Below are positions 21,895-30,115 of a stretch of 32,097 nucleotides of DNA, piece by piece. A model generated the notes under the pieces. It had not been told where the DNA came from and did no database searches. It worked only from the letters and a program-made list of their open reading frames with translations. A program made the translations under genes and the position numbers. The DNA is from Sedimentisphaerales bacterium. GTDB taxonomy: Bacteria; Planctomycetota; Phycisphaerae; Sedimentisphaerales; Anaerobacaceae. Numbering within the stretch: position 1 is the first letter of the stretch; the number at the start of each line of letters is the position of its first letter. Location of the stretch: the NCBI GenBank assembly GCA_016930645.1, contig JAFGGH010000029.1:1-32097 (forward strand). Direction: 5' to 3'.

Positions 21895-24507
21895 ATGCCT
21901 AACGTAAGAAGCTTTAGAGTCCTTCCATCACTTCCGGAAGAGTTGAAAGACCTCGAAATTCTTGCCAGAAATATGTTCTGGTGCTGGAATCTTGACTTTG
22001 TGCGTTTGTTCAAGCGCATCGACAGCAATCTTTGGAAGGCCTGCGGTTATAATCCGGTGAGATTATTAGGCAGTGTTTCACAGGAAAAGCTCAGTAAGCT
22101 TGAGGGAAATCACAGCTTTTTGTGCGAACTTAAAAGAGCGAAAGAAAAACTCCAAACATATCTTGATGCGCCGACCTGGTTTCAGCGTTCAGGTAACATT
22201 CATTCAGATAAAATAATTGCTTATTTTAGTGCCGAATTTGGCATTCACGAATGTCTTCCGATTTATTCGGGCGGTCTTGGAGTTTTGGCGGGCGATCACC
22301 TTAAAACAGCTTCAGATATGGGACTGCCTCTTGTTGGTGTCGGCCTGTTGTACCAAAATGGTTTTTTCAGGCAGTATCTGAATATAGATGGTTGGCAGCA
22401 GGAAGCCTATGTTACAAATGATTTCTATAATATGCCTGCCGAGTTAGTGCGCGATGAAAAAGGCAAACCCGTTATGATAAGCATCGAGTATCCCGAAGAG
22501 ATGATTAATGTACAGATTTGGAAAGTTAATGTCGGCAGGGTGAGTCTATATCTTCTCGATGCTAATTTAGATACCAATTCTGCCAATGGCCGGGTAATAA
22601 CATCCAGTCTTTACGGCGGTGACAACGAGATGCGAATCCGCCAGGAAATAATGCTCGGCATCGGCGGCTTGCGTGCACTTCGGGCGGTAGGTATAGAGCC
22701 TGCTGTCTGCCATATGAACGAAGGTCACGCTGCTTTTATGGCCCTTGAGAGGATACGTGTCTTAATGCAGGAAAAAGGGTTGCAATTTGATGAGGCGCTG
22801 GAAGCAACAAAGGCGGGAAATGTTTTTACGGTTCACACTCCGGTAAAGGCGGGTAACGATGAATTCAGCCCTGAACTTATTGATAAGTATCTTGGTAATT
22901 ACATAAAAGCACTGAAAATAAGCGAAGAGCAGTTTATGGCATTGGGCAGGGTGAAAGAATCCGACCATAAAGAATCATTCAAAATGCCGGTGCTTGCTAT
23001 TCGTCTTAGTTCATACCGCAACGGAGTCAGCAAGCTGCACGGACAGGTAACACGAAATATGTGGTCTGTTCTTTGGCCTGATATACCGGTGGATGAAGTA
23101 CCGATATCTTCAATTACAAACGGTGTTCATATCAAAAGCTGGCTTAGCGAGGATATGAATGCTTTATACGAAAGGTATCTCGGCCCCAACTGGTGCGAGG
23201 AATCGATAGACAGCCCGATTTGGAATAATATAGACTCGATACCCGACGAGGAGCTCTGGAGGCCTCACCAGCGAAGCAAGGTAAGCTTAATAGCTTTTGC
23301 GAGAGAGAGACTTAAAGCACAGATGCAGCGAAGAGGCACCTTTCATTCCGAACTGAACTGGGCCGAAGAAGTCCTCGATCCAGAGGCCCTGACAATCGGA
23401 TTTGCACGAAGGTTTGCTACTTACAAGCGGGGAGACCTTCTTTTAAAGGATCCGAAACGCTTAATCAAGCTGCTTACCGACAAGGAAAAACCAGTACAGA
23501 TTGTCTTTGCGGGCAAGGCCCATCCGCGCGATACGGAAGGGAAGGAGATTATCCGCAGAATAATTCATTTTGCAAATCAGTACGGTGTAAGACGTCGCAT
23601 AGTATTCCTCGAGGATTATGAGATGAATATCGCCAGGTATATGGTAAGAGGAGTCGATATATGGCTGAATACCCCCCGCAGGCCAATGGAGGCAAGCGGC
23701 ACCAGCGGTATGAAAGCTGCGTTTAACGGTGCGCTGAATATGAGCACTTATGACGGCTGGTGGTGTGAAGGTTATACCTCTAACGGCGGATGGATAATCG
23801 GTGCCGGTGAGGATTATGATGACCTTGCTTATCAGGATATGGTCGAATCACAGGCAATGTATAAGATGCTTGAAAATGAGATTGTTCCGCTGTTTTACAG
23901 ACGCTCAGCGGATAGTCTGCCGCGAGGCTGGATACAGCGTATGCGTAATTCAATCAAGTACATTACACCCCGTTTCAGCACTTACAGGATGCTGACCGAT
24001 TATGTACGTAAGTGTTATGAGCCTGCAGGTGAAAAATGGCAACGGCTTAATGAAAAAGAAATGGCCAGGGCAAAAAATCTTTCCAAATGGAATGCCGAAA
24101 TTAAAAAAGCATGGTCAAGCGTTTCAGTCAAGAACGTCCTTGTAAACATCGACGGACAAGACGGCACCGGACTGTTGAGGCCGAACAATCCTTCTCTTAA
24201 AGTTGGTTCAAAGCTTAAAGTCAAGGCCGAAGTCGAGCTTGGCGACATAAAGCCTGATGATATAGCTGTACAGCTTTATAACGGTCCGGTTGATGCGTGG
24301 GGCAAGATAAATATGGGCTCAACAATTTCAATGGTCTGCCAAAATGGTCACCAGGGCGGTGGTACTAAACACTGGTTTGAAACAACGATTGCATGTGAAA
24401 GTTCCGGCCAACTGGGTCTGACCGTTCGTGTGGTTCCTAAAAATGAGGACATGGCAAGTTCGTGGGAACCTTGTCTGGTGCATTGGGAAGGGCAAAGTGA
24501 GAGTTGA
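21895..24507 (+). CDS. glgP: Alpha-glucan (glycogen/maltodextrin) phosphorylase
   Basis: An 870-residue GT35 enzyme that releases glucose-1-phosphate from alpha-1,4-glucans using PLP and phosphate. Seen: a DUF3417-type N-terminus (about 1-110; LPEELKDLEILARNMFWCWN); the catalytic core with AYFSAEFGIHECLPIYSGGLG, VCHMNEGHAAFMALER, SITNGVHIKSW and IGFARRFATYKRGDLL; and the PLP site EASGTSGMKAAFNGALN (Lys607). This is the shorter, thermophile-type COG0058 subfamily. An extra ~130-residue beta-rich C-terminus (LKVGSKLKVKAEVELGDI..., PCLVHWEG) follows the catalytic domain and may be carbohydrate-binding or regulatory. The start has GGAGACAGGGA just upstream. The next gene is convergent (11 bp away). 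Physiologically it fits with the trehalose genes as storage-carbon turnover (inference). Confidence 0.94.
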   Translation: MPNVRSFRVLPSLPEELKDLEILARNMFWCWNLDFVRLFKRIDSNLWKACGYNPVRLLGSVSQEKLSKLEGNHSFLCELKRAKEKLQTYLDAPTWFQRSGNIHSDKIIAYFSAEFGIHECLPIYSGGLGVLAGDHLKTASDMGLPLVGVGLLYQNGFFRQYLNIDGWQQEAYVTNDFYNMPAELVRDEKGKPVMISIEYPEEMINVQIWKVNVGRVSLYLLDANLDTNSANGRVITSSLYGGDNEMRIRQEIMLGIGGLRALRAVGIEPAVCHMNEGHAAFMALERIRVLMQEKGLQFDEALEATKAGNVFTVHTPVKAGNDEFSPELIDKYLGNYIKALKISEEQFMALGRVKESDHKESFKMPVLAIRLSSYRNGVSKLHGQVTRNMWSVLWPDIPVDEVPISSITNGVHIKSWLSEDMNALYERYLGPNWCEESIDSPIWNNIDSIPDEELWRPHQRSKVSLIAFARERLKAQMQRRGTFHSELNWAEEVLDPEALTIGFARRFATYKRGDLLLKDPKRLIKLLTDKEKPVQIVFAGKAHPRDTEGKEIIRRIIHFANQYGVRRRIVFLEDYEMNIARYMVRGVDIWLNTPRRPMEASGTSGMKAAFNGALNMSTYDGWWCEGYTSNGGWIIGAGEDYDDLAYQDMVESQAMYKMLENEIVPLFYRRSADSLPRGWIQRMRNSIKYITPRFSTYRMLTDYVRKCYEPAGEKWQRLNEKEMARAKNLSKWNAEIKKAWSSVSVKNVLVNIDGQDGTGLLRPNNPSLKVGSKLKVKAEVELGDIKPDDIAVQLYNGPVDAWGKINMGSTISMVCQNGHQGGGTKHWFETTIACESSGQLGLTVRVVPKNEDMASSWEPCLVHWEGQSES

Positions 24508-24517
24508 ACGAGGTGAT

Positions 24518-24979
24518 TTATTGCTGGGTTTCTCTTTTACTTAGAAGCTCGTAAGCATGGTCGGCATCTTCTGCGTTTTCTAATTCGGTCTTGAATTTAT
24601 CATCCAGCATTAATCTGCTTATTCTTGCAAGTGCCTGGATATGAGGTCCTGTCTGGTCGGCGGGGGAGACAAGCAGCAAAATAATCTTCACCCCAACACC
24701 GTCAACGCTCTGAAATTCGATAGGTTCTTTTGCAATACCGATAGCCATAACCAGCTCTTTTACGGCATTGCATTTACCGTGAGGAATCGCTATTGCAGAG
24801 CCAATACCGGTACTGCGGGTTTTTTCCCGAGTCAAAACAGCATTTACTACGGTGTCCTTATCCTTGAAAGCTCCGCTGTTGTGGAGTAAATTAATTAATT
24901 CCAGAATAGCAACCTGCTTTTCCCTGCTCTCCAGAGGAACCTTGAGACATCCGTGTTGCAATATTTGTGTTAATAACAT
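24518..24979 (-). CDS. PTS fructose/nitrogen-type EIIA domain protein
   Basis: A 153-residue single-domain phosphocarrier of the PtsN/EIIA-Fru family. Seen: a two-segment core with the phosphorylation site GIGSAIAIPHGKC (His67 in this numbering), then VMAIGIAKEPIEFQSVDGV, IILLLVSPADQTGPHIQALARIS and a C-terminal helix. Known: such stand-alone EIIA proteins take phosphate from HPr/NPr and regulate other proteins rather than transporting sugar. Start ATG 24979 gives the typical MLLTQIL start; the frame extends to a TTG at 25057 with an unlikely Cys-rich leader. No EIIB/C, HPr or EI gene is adjacent. It is convergent with glgP and divergent from the CYTH gene. Confidence 0.87.
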   Translation of the reverse strand: MLLTQILQHGCLKVPLESREKQVAILELINLLHNSGAFKDKDTVVNAVLTREKTRSTGIGSAIAIPHGKCNAVKELVMAIGIAKEPIEFQSVDGVGVKIILLLVSPADQTGPHIQALARISRLMLDDKFKTELENAEDADHAYELLSKRETQQ

Positions 24980-25168
24980 AAAGCTTAGCCTATATAATCT
25001 TTGCCGACAAATACAGCATAAAAGCAAGAATGATAACTTTATCTTATCAAAATGCAATAGTTAAGATGGGGAAATTCATTATTTTTTGAATAACCTTAAA
25101 TCACGGATTTTTGTTTCATTTTGCGTCAATAACGTTAAAATAATGTTTTCAGCCGTAAAAAGAGAACA

Positions 25169-25636
25169 ATGGCTAAGGAAATAGAACGAAAATTTCTTGT
25201 TAAGGACGATGTTTACCATCGGTTGGCAAAGCCGATTCTTTACCGTCAGGGTTATATTGCGACGGATAAAGACCGGATTGTCAGGGTTCGTACAAAACAA
25301 GACAAGGCAACATTGACGGTAAAAGGCCCTACAAATGTTATAACCCGAACTGAGTACGAATATGAAATACCCATGGCAGACGCCGAGCATATTTTAATGG
25401 AACTGTGTAAAAAACCAATTATTGAAAAGTACAGATATAAATTTATAATTGATGGTTTATCCTGGAGTGTAGATGAATTTACCGGAGAAAATGAAGGGCT
25501 TGTTGTTGCTGAAGTTAATCTTACCGACGAGAACCAGCCTGTCAATCTGCCGGACTGGATAGGCGATGAAGTTTCAGATAAGCCTGAGTATTCTAATTCT
25601 TCGTTGGTGAATAAACCTTACAGTAGCTGGAAATAA
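25169..25636 (+). CDS. CYTH domain protein (probable inorganic triphosphatase)
   Basis: A 155-residue CYTH (triphosphate tunnel) protein. Seen: the N-terminal metal/phosphate motif KEIERKFLV (ExExK form), then strands carrying basic and acidic tunnel residues: YRQGYIATDKDRIVRVRTK, ATLTVKGP, RTEYEYEIP, KYRYKFIIDGLSWSVDEFTG and LVVAEVNL. Known: short bacterial CYTH proteins of this type are usually inorganic tripolyphosphatases; some are adenylate cyclases (class IV) or thiamine triphosphatases. The DE and EVNL pattern fits the tripolyphosphatase group better. The cimA start lies 3 bp after its stop, so the two are co-translated. The functional link is not obvious. Confidence 0.88.
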   Translation: MAKEIERKFLVKDDVYHRLAKPILYRQGYIATDKDRIVRVRTKQDKATLTVKGPTNVITRTEYEYEIPMADAEHILMELCKKPIIEKYRYKFIIDGLSWSVDEFTGENEGLVVAEVNLTDENQPVNLPDWIGDEVSDKPEYSNSSLVNKPYSSWK

Positions 25637-25639
25637 AAT

Positions 25640-27202
25640 ATGGCAGGAAAAAAAATAGAAATATACGATACGACTTTGCGTGACGGAATGCAGACCGAAG
25701 GGGTTAGTTTTTCTCTCGCCGACAAACTTGCAATAGCAAAGTGTCTGGATGACCTTGGTGTTGATTATATCGAGGGAGGCTACGCCGGGTCCAACCCGAA
25801 AGAGATGCAGTTTTTTAAAGAAGCTGCCGTGGAAAAATTCAAAAATTCAAAGCTTGTCGCTTTCGGCAGTACCCGCAGGGCGAACGTAGAGGCAAGTAAT
25901 GATAATTGTATAAAGGCTATATTAGCTGCTAAAACAAAAGTTGCCACCCTTGTAGGCAAGACGTGGGACTTACATGTAAAAGACGTACTGCGGTGCTCGC
26001 ATGAGGAGAATCTTAATATTTGCTCCGATTCCGTTAAATATCTTAAGAAAAAAGGCCTGGAAGTTATTTTTGACGCCGAGCATTTTTTTGACGGCTATAA
26101 GAGCAATCCAGAATACGCGATAAAGGTATTACACGCCGCGGCAAACGCCGGTGCGGATGTATTGGTTTTATGTGATACAAGCGGCGGTACAATGCCTCAG
26201 GTAATTTATGATATAGTCAAAATCGTCTGCAAAGAATTCAGCGGCCTTAGAATCGGTATCCATACTCACAATGACTGTGACTGTGCTACTGCCAATTCGC
26301 TGGCAGCGGTTAGGGCAGGCGCCTGCCATGTTCAGGGTACTCTTAACGGACTTGGAGAAAGATGCGGCAATGTAAATCTTTTTACGGTCATTCCGAATCT
26401 TGTATTCAAACTCGGAATGAAGGTCCTGAAAGATTCGAAACTAAAAACTTTAACCGAAGCTTCAAGGTATATTTTTGAAATATGCAACATGTCGCCGATG
26501 TTGAATATGCCTTATGTCGGTGAAAGTGCCTTTGCGCATAAAGCCGGTTTGCACGTGGACGCATTGCGTAAAAACAGGACGACTTATGAGCATATAGCCC
26601 CGGAGCGGGTCGGAAACGAAAGGCGTTTCCTTATTTCGGAACTTAGCGGCAAATCAAATATAATGGCTAAGCTTGAGAAAAATCGCCTGGACCAGGATAA
26701 GAAACTCGTGAAGAAGATTCTTGAGCGTGTTCAGGAACTCGAAAACGAAGGCTATCAGTTTGAGGCCGCCGATGCCAGCTTTGATTTACTGGTCAGGAAG
26801 ATAATGGGAACATATAAGCACGCATTCGAGCTTGAAAAATACCATATAACGGTTGAACAACGAATCAGCGGAATACTGGTTACAGAGGCAAGCGTAAAAC
26901 TTAAGGTTGACGGAGTTACCGAGCACGTGGTAGCCGAAGGAGACGGCCCGGTAAACGCTTTGGATGCGGCACTGAGGAAATCCCTCGAAAATTTCTATCC
27001 AGCCATAAAAGATATAAGGCTTATAGATTACAAAGTCCGTGTTGTAAACGCGCGTGCCGGCACAGCGGCAAAAGTACGCGTAATAATTGAGTCTCGTGAT
27101 AAAGATTCCATCTGGGGAACGGTCGGTGTGTCTGAAAATATCATCGAAGCAAGCTGGCAGGCTCTTGTTGACAGTGTAGAATTCAAACTGCAAAAAGGGT
27201 AA
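25640..27202 (+). CDS. cimA: (R)-citramalate synthase
   Basis: A 520-residue enzyme that condenses pyruvate and acetyl-CoA to citramalate, the first step of the threonine-independent isoleucine route. Seen: a DRE-TIM barrel with DTTLRDGMQTEGVSFS (catalytic Arg/Asp), EGGYAGSNPKE, VLCDTSGGTMP, the metal-binding HTHNDCDCA, and VQGTLNGLGERCGN; a linker AHKAGLHVDALRKN; and a C-terminal LeuA-type regulatory dimer domain (about 380-515). Length and motifs match the TIGR00977 CimA group rather than 2-isopropylmalate or homocitrate synthases (EGGYAGSNPKE is characteristic). The start follows the CYTH stop by 3 bp, with its ribosome site GGAAA inside that gene's end. A weak hairpin terminator may follow at 27271. 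Confidence 0.93.
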   Translation: MAGKKIEIYDTTLRDGMQTEGVSFSLADKLAIAKCLDDLGVDYIEGGYAGSNPKEMQFFKEAAVEKFKNSKLVAFGSTRRANVEASNDNCIKAILAAKTKVATLVGKTWDLHVKDVLRCSHEENLNICSDSVKYLKKKGLEVIFDAEHFFDGYKSNPEYAIKVLHAAANAGADVLVLCDTSGGTMPQVIYDIVKIVCKEFSGLRIGIHTHNDCDCATANSLAAVRAGACHVQGTLNGLGERCGNVNLFTVIPNLVFKLGMKVLKDSKLKTLTEASRYIFEICNMSPMLNMPYVGESAFAHKAGLHVDALRKNRTTYEHIAPERVGNERRFLISELSGKSNIMAKLEKNRLDQDKKLVKKILERVQELENEGYQFEAADASFDLLVRKIMGTYKHAFELEKYHITVEQRISGILVTEASVKLKVDGVTEHVVAEGDGPVNALDAALRKSLENFYPAIKDIRLIDYKVRVVNARAGTAAKVRVIIESRDKDSIWGTVGVSENIIEASWQALVDSVEFKLQKG

Positions 27203-27601
27203 AGATAAATTTCTGCAAAAATAATTGAAAAAGCTACAGCATCTCACAAAAAGTAAGTTATTATTTAATAGGCAAAAAAATATTCGCATCTGTTTTTTTG
27301 CCAGATATATAGAACAACAGCAATCTGATTATGGGACATAAACGTTGCTGATACAGTTTTATCATTGGGGGAAATAAAATTAAGCATCTGTAAGTCCTTC
27401 ATTAATAGTATCTTAAAGGAAATGTTAAAAAACAGCAAAAGCCTTGTTTTCTTAAGATTAAATTGGCACAAGAACAAACCGATTCTTAAAGACAGTATGA
27501 AATTAGGCCTATTAACTATTTACAAAGCAGGTGGCCTTCAGACAGCAGGGATATACCTGTTAAAGTAAAATATAGGAGACCGGAAGGAACCGAAAGAAAT
27601 T
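27203..27601. other. Gap between cimA and response regulators
   Basis: About 400 bp without a supported gene. A small lysine-rich frame at 27365-27568 has only a TTG start and no recognisable domain. The inverted repeat at 27271-27302 is the only clear structure. Confidence 0.5.
27271..27302 (+). terminator. Possible terminator after cimA
   Basis: A perfect 10-bp inverted repeat GGCAAAAAAA / TTTTTTTGCC with a 12-base loop, 69 bp after the cimA stop. The stem is mostly A-T and no T-run follows on the plus strand, so its strength as a terminator is uncertain. Confidence 0.4.
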
Positions 27602-28069
27602 ATGGATAAAAAACAACAATGCGTAGTATTAATGGTAGAGGATGATCCGGGTGACCAGAAATTAATGCGTTATGCTCTGGCTGCCCATGAAATACCTAAT
27701 AATCTTCAGATAATGGATAATGCCGAAGAAGCTCTTGCTTATCTTGATGCAAGTATCAATGGCGACGAGGGCAAACCAAGACCTGACCTGATTCTGCTTG
27801 ATTTGAACATGCCGGGTATGGGAGGTAAGGATTTTCTCAAAGAAATCAAATCAAACAAACAGTTTTGCGATATACCGGTTGTTATTGTATCGACATCGGA
27901 TGCTCCGGGGGATATTGAAGATGGATACCGCCTACACGCTGCCGGATATGTCCAAAAGAGACTTAATCCCAAAGAGCTTCGCAGGGTAATAGAAAAACTT
28001 GCTAATTACTGGTTTGTAACATCATGCCTGGTAAAAGATAGAGAATCAATGGTGTGTGATAGTGTTTAA
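27602..28069 (+). CDS. Single-domain response regulator (Rcp1-like), copy 1
   Basis: A 155-residue CheY-like receiver with no output domain. Seen: acidic pair Asp14-Asp15 (VEDDPGDQKLMRYAL), phosphoacceptor Asp67 in LILLDLNMPGMGG, switch Thr98 in VIVSTSD, and Lys119 in GYVQKR. The long loop before the phosphoacceptor (GDEGKPRPDLILLDL) and VEDDPGD box place it in the Rcp1/phytochrome-partner type of receivers, which accept phosphate from sensor kinases and pass it on. Ribosome site AAGGAACCG is upstream. A paralogue begins 44 bp downstream. No histidine kinase is in the window, so its partner is unknown. Confidence 0.9.
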   Translation: MDKKQQCVVLMVEDDPGDQKLMRYALAAHEIPNNLQIMDNAEEALAYLDASINGDEGKPRPDLILLDLNMPGMGGKDFLKEIKSNKQFCDIPVVIVSTSDAPGDIEDGYRLHAAGYVQKRLNPKELRRVIEKLANYWFVTSCLVKDRESMVCDSV

Positions 28070-28113
28070 AAAATATTACAATAACTTTATGGATGCATTA
28101 AAAGGGAGGAACA

Positions 28114-28593
28114 ATGGATAACTTTAAAGCCGCAACGATTCTTCTGGTTGAAGACGATCTCGGTGACCAGAAGCTGATAAAGACCTCTTTGGAGCAGGGC
28201 AAAATTGCCAACAAAATCTTAATTGCAAATTCGGGTGATCAAGCTCTCGAGTACTTGGAGAAAAGCAAAACAGGCACAAACGGATTTCCTTTCCCTGACC
28301 TTATCCTGCTGGATTTGAATATGCCGGGTATGGGAGGTAAGGAATTTTTAAGAATTGCGAAAGAAGATCCCGACCTTTCGATAATACCGATAGTAGTTTT
28401 GACGACATCCGACGCCGAAAGAGATGTGTTGGAAAGTTTTCAGTTACAGGCGTCCGGTTATATAAAAAAGGCTGTGTCCCTTGAAGGTTTTCAGGAGATA
28501 ATGTCTCATATCCAAGACTACTGGTTTGTCATATGCAGAAGGGTGGAACATGCTCAGGAAAGCTGTACACCAGCAGCAGGAGCATTGGGATAG
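28114..28593 (+). CDS. Single-domain response regulator (Rcp1-like), copy 2
   Basis: A 159-residue receiver, paralogous to the gene at 27602. Seen: VEDDLGDQKLIKTSL, phosphoacceptor Asp67 in LILLDLNMPGMGG, Thr98 in VVLTTSD, and Lys119 in GYIKKA, all in identical positions. The DNA around the phosphoacceptor (about 27805-27830 and 28312-28337) is nearly identical, and both proteins share a C-terminal YWFV segment, so this is a tandem duplication. Ribosome site AGGGAGGAA precedes the ATG. It is convergent with the transaminase gene (45 bp gap, no terminator seen). The two receivers could form a phosphorelay sink or answer two kinases (inference). Confidence 0.9.
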   Translation: MDNFKAATILLVEDDLGDQKLIKTSLEQGKIANKILIANSGDQALEYLEKSKTGTNGFPFPDLILLDLNMPGMGGKEFLRIAKEDPDLSIIPIVVLTTSDAERDVLESFQLQASGYIKKAVSLEGFQEIMSHIQDYWFVICRRVEHAQESCTPAAGALG

Positions 28594-28638
28594 ATTGACA
28601 TTCAGGAAGTGACTCAACGCGTCCGCCAACTTAGTCAA

Positions 28639-29475
28639 TTAATTTATGAAGTGTTTGAATTCTTCCATAAGTTTCTCAGTGTAACGTCCCGGCTTTCCGT
28701 CTTTAACCACATTTCCGTCAAACCTGACTACCGGAACAATATCTTTTGTCGTTACGGCGATAAACAATTCGTCGGCTGATTTTGCTTTTTCCGGCGTCAG
28801 GGATTCTTCTGTAACTGTCATATTAATATTTTCCGCCGCTTTAATTACATATTTGCGGGTAATTGACGGAAGGATATTACTGACCAGAGGAGCGGTTTGC
28901 AGGCGGTTATCAAATACAGCAAAAAAAGCAGAACTCGAACCCTCTGTTATAAATCCATTTTCATCAACAAGAATAGCCTCATCACAACCTTTTGAAACAG
29001 CGTCTTGTTTGGCTAATACATTAGCCAGCAAATTCAGAGACTTAATGTCACATCTTTTCCATCGCCAGTCGGGGAAAGTCGATACAGCGATACCGCTTTT
29101 TTTGACTTGTTTACTATCCTGTAGTTCGGTAACGGTCAGAAAGAAGTTTGGTTTCAGGTCGTCTGAATAACTGTGATTTCTCGGTGCCGAACCGCGGGTG
29201 ATATGAAAATATATCCTTGCGTTTGGCATTAAGGCTTCATCGTAGGCTTGTTTAACCCTTGTGCGTATATCTTCTATATCAATACTGTTTATGCCGATGG
29301 CGATTAGGCTGTTTGAAAATCGATTTAAATGCTCATCGAGGGCGAATATTTTGCCGTTATAGCTTCGTATTACTTCATAGACTCCATCGCCGAAGTAGAA
29401 AGCACGGTCGAGGTATACAGGCTCGAGGGCTTCGTAAGGCAGGATTCGGTCGTTTATCATAGCTATCTGCTGCAT
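28639..29475 (-). CDS. dat: D-amino-acid transaminase (class IV)
   Basis: A 278-residue PLP enzyme that interconverts D-amino acids and 2-oxo acids, supplying D-alanine and D-glutamate for peptidoglycan. Seen: FYFGDGVYEVIRSYNGKIFA, HITRGSAPRNHSY, the PLP-lysine segment WRWKRCDIKSLNLLANVLAK (Lys145, the same number as in the Bacillus sp. YM-1 enzyme), CDEAILVDENGFITEGSSS, and DELFIAVTTKDIVPV. These residues match D-alanine aminotransferase better than the branched-chain (IlvE) or aminodeoxychorismate lyase (PabC) branches. ATG 29475 aligns with the start of the YM-1 enzyme; a second ATG lies five codons in. Stand-alone gene, convergent with the response regulators. Confidence 0.92.
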   Translation of the reverse strand: MQQIAMINDRILPYEALEPVYLDRAFYFGDGVYEVIRSYNGKIFALDEHLNRFSNSLIAIGINSIDIEDIRTRVKQAYDEALMPNARIYFHITRGSAPRNHSYSDDLKPNFFLTVTELQDSKQVKKSGIAVSTFPDWRWKRCDIKSLNLLANVLAKQDAVSKGCDEAILVDENGFITEGSSSAFFAVFDNRLQTAPLVSNILPSITRKYVIKAAENINMTVTEESLTPEKAKSADELFIAVTTKDIVPVVRFDGNVVKDGKPGRYTEKLMEEFKHFIN

Positions 29476-29618
29476 TCTTGTATCCGATTTAACTGTTGCA
29501 ATTGTACCGGCAGAACGGAAAAGTTTACAGAAAAATATTCCGACTTAGCTGATAATAGGTGGGTGAATGAAGCCGAGCTTTAGGAACAAAATTTTCAAGT
29601 TTTTTTAGGACTTTTTTA

Positions 29619-29647
29619 TTGACATATGCAATATTTCGTGGTATTAT
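29619..29647 (+). promoter_or_regulatory. Promoter of structured RNA copy B
   Basis: Consensus TTGACA (29619-29624), an exact 17-bp spacer, then TATTAT (29642-29647), 18 bases before the CGATAGTTCACTGA box. This is one of the strongest promoter matches in the window. Confidence 0.8.
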
Positions 29648-29653
29648 GCATCT

Positions 29654-29853
29654 GAAAATAAAATTCGATAGTTCACTGAACTTAGGCGTCTCGTTGTAAA
29701 TCGCCAGTTTATAAGTCCGAAGATGTGCAAAGTCAGTGCCCCAAGCTGGGGCGCTGTCGGCACTTGTTTCGGACGGGCTCTGGCGAGCCTACAACGAACG
29801 GTACGGTTGGCGCTCCATATATTTTGCGCCACGCCAAAACGCCTATCAAAAGT
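29654..29853 (+). ncRNA. Structured RNA family, copy B (unclassified)
   Basis: About 200 nt. A box CGATAGTTCACTGA (29666-29679), then TAGGCGT/ACGCCTA (29683-29689 / 29839-29845) closing the whole. Inside is a long nested arm: CGTTGTA/TACAACG (29692-29698 / 29790-29796), CGCCAG/CTGGCG (29702-29707 / 29780-29785), GTCCGAA/TTCGGAC (29715-29721 / 29768-29774), GTGC/GCAC (29725-29728 / 29760-29763) and CAGTGCCCC/GGGGCGCTG (29734-29742 / 29748-29756, one wobble). A second arm is TGGCGC/GCGCCA (29808-29813 / 29826-29831). The 5' box, core and 3' tail match copy A at 13070-13290. I do not recognise the class. It could be a stand-alone RNA or the distant leader of the PEP-CTERM cassette 260 bp downstream. 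Small frames crossing it are not gene-like. Confidence 0.75.
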
Positions 29854-29870
29854 TAATAAAAATAGTAACT

Positions 29871-30052
29871 CGTTTTCGGTTTCGCTGCTCGTATCGTTTG
29901 CCGTTAGACGTTTGACGTTACGAGCTTCGCTAACGCAACCGTATTACACTTTTTTAGAATGCGTAGCGAAAATTACAAATACTTGTGAATTATGTGCTTT
30001 TTGAGGCAAAAAAATCCGTGTTAATCCGTGGAATCCGTGGTTTCAGAAAAAA
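29871..30052. repeat. Dispersed repeat, copy B, and ATCCGTG direct repeats
   Basis: 29871-29893 and 29894-29947 match 13309-13331 and 13364-13417 (the second block identical at 52 of 54 positions) on the same strand. 30012-30052 holds three AATCCGTG units, the last of which matches 13426-13446 exactly over 21 bases. The rest of the 29476-30115 gap holds the structured RNA and promoters listed separately. Confidence 0.85.
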
Positions 30053-30081
30053 ATATGAATGAAATCCGTGGTTGTTTATGG

Positions 30082-30111
30082 TATAATATGAGGGTTAAAT
30101 TGAAAGGGTAG
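30082..30111 (+). promoter_or_regulatory. PEP-CTERM cassette promoter and leader, copy 3
   Basis: TATAAT (30082-30087), 28 bases before the ATG, with ATGAAA 17 bp upstream as a possible -35 and GAAAGGGTAGAAAA as ribosome site. Same design as at 13472 and 14896. Confidence 0.7.
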
Positions 30112-30115
30112 AAAA

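Noticed and set aside
27365-27568. 67-codon frame before the response regulators
   Set aside because: TTG start only, no recognisable domain, and AT-rich composition expected by chance.
29723-30004. 93-codon frame between dat and the third PEP-CTERM gene
   Set aside because: It runs through the strongly paired RNA copy B and the dispersed repeat; no ribosome site.
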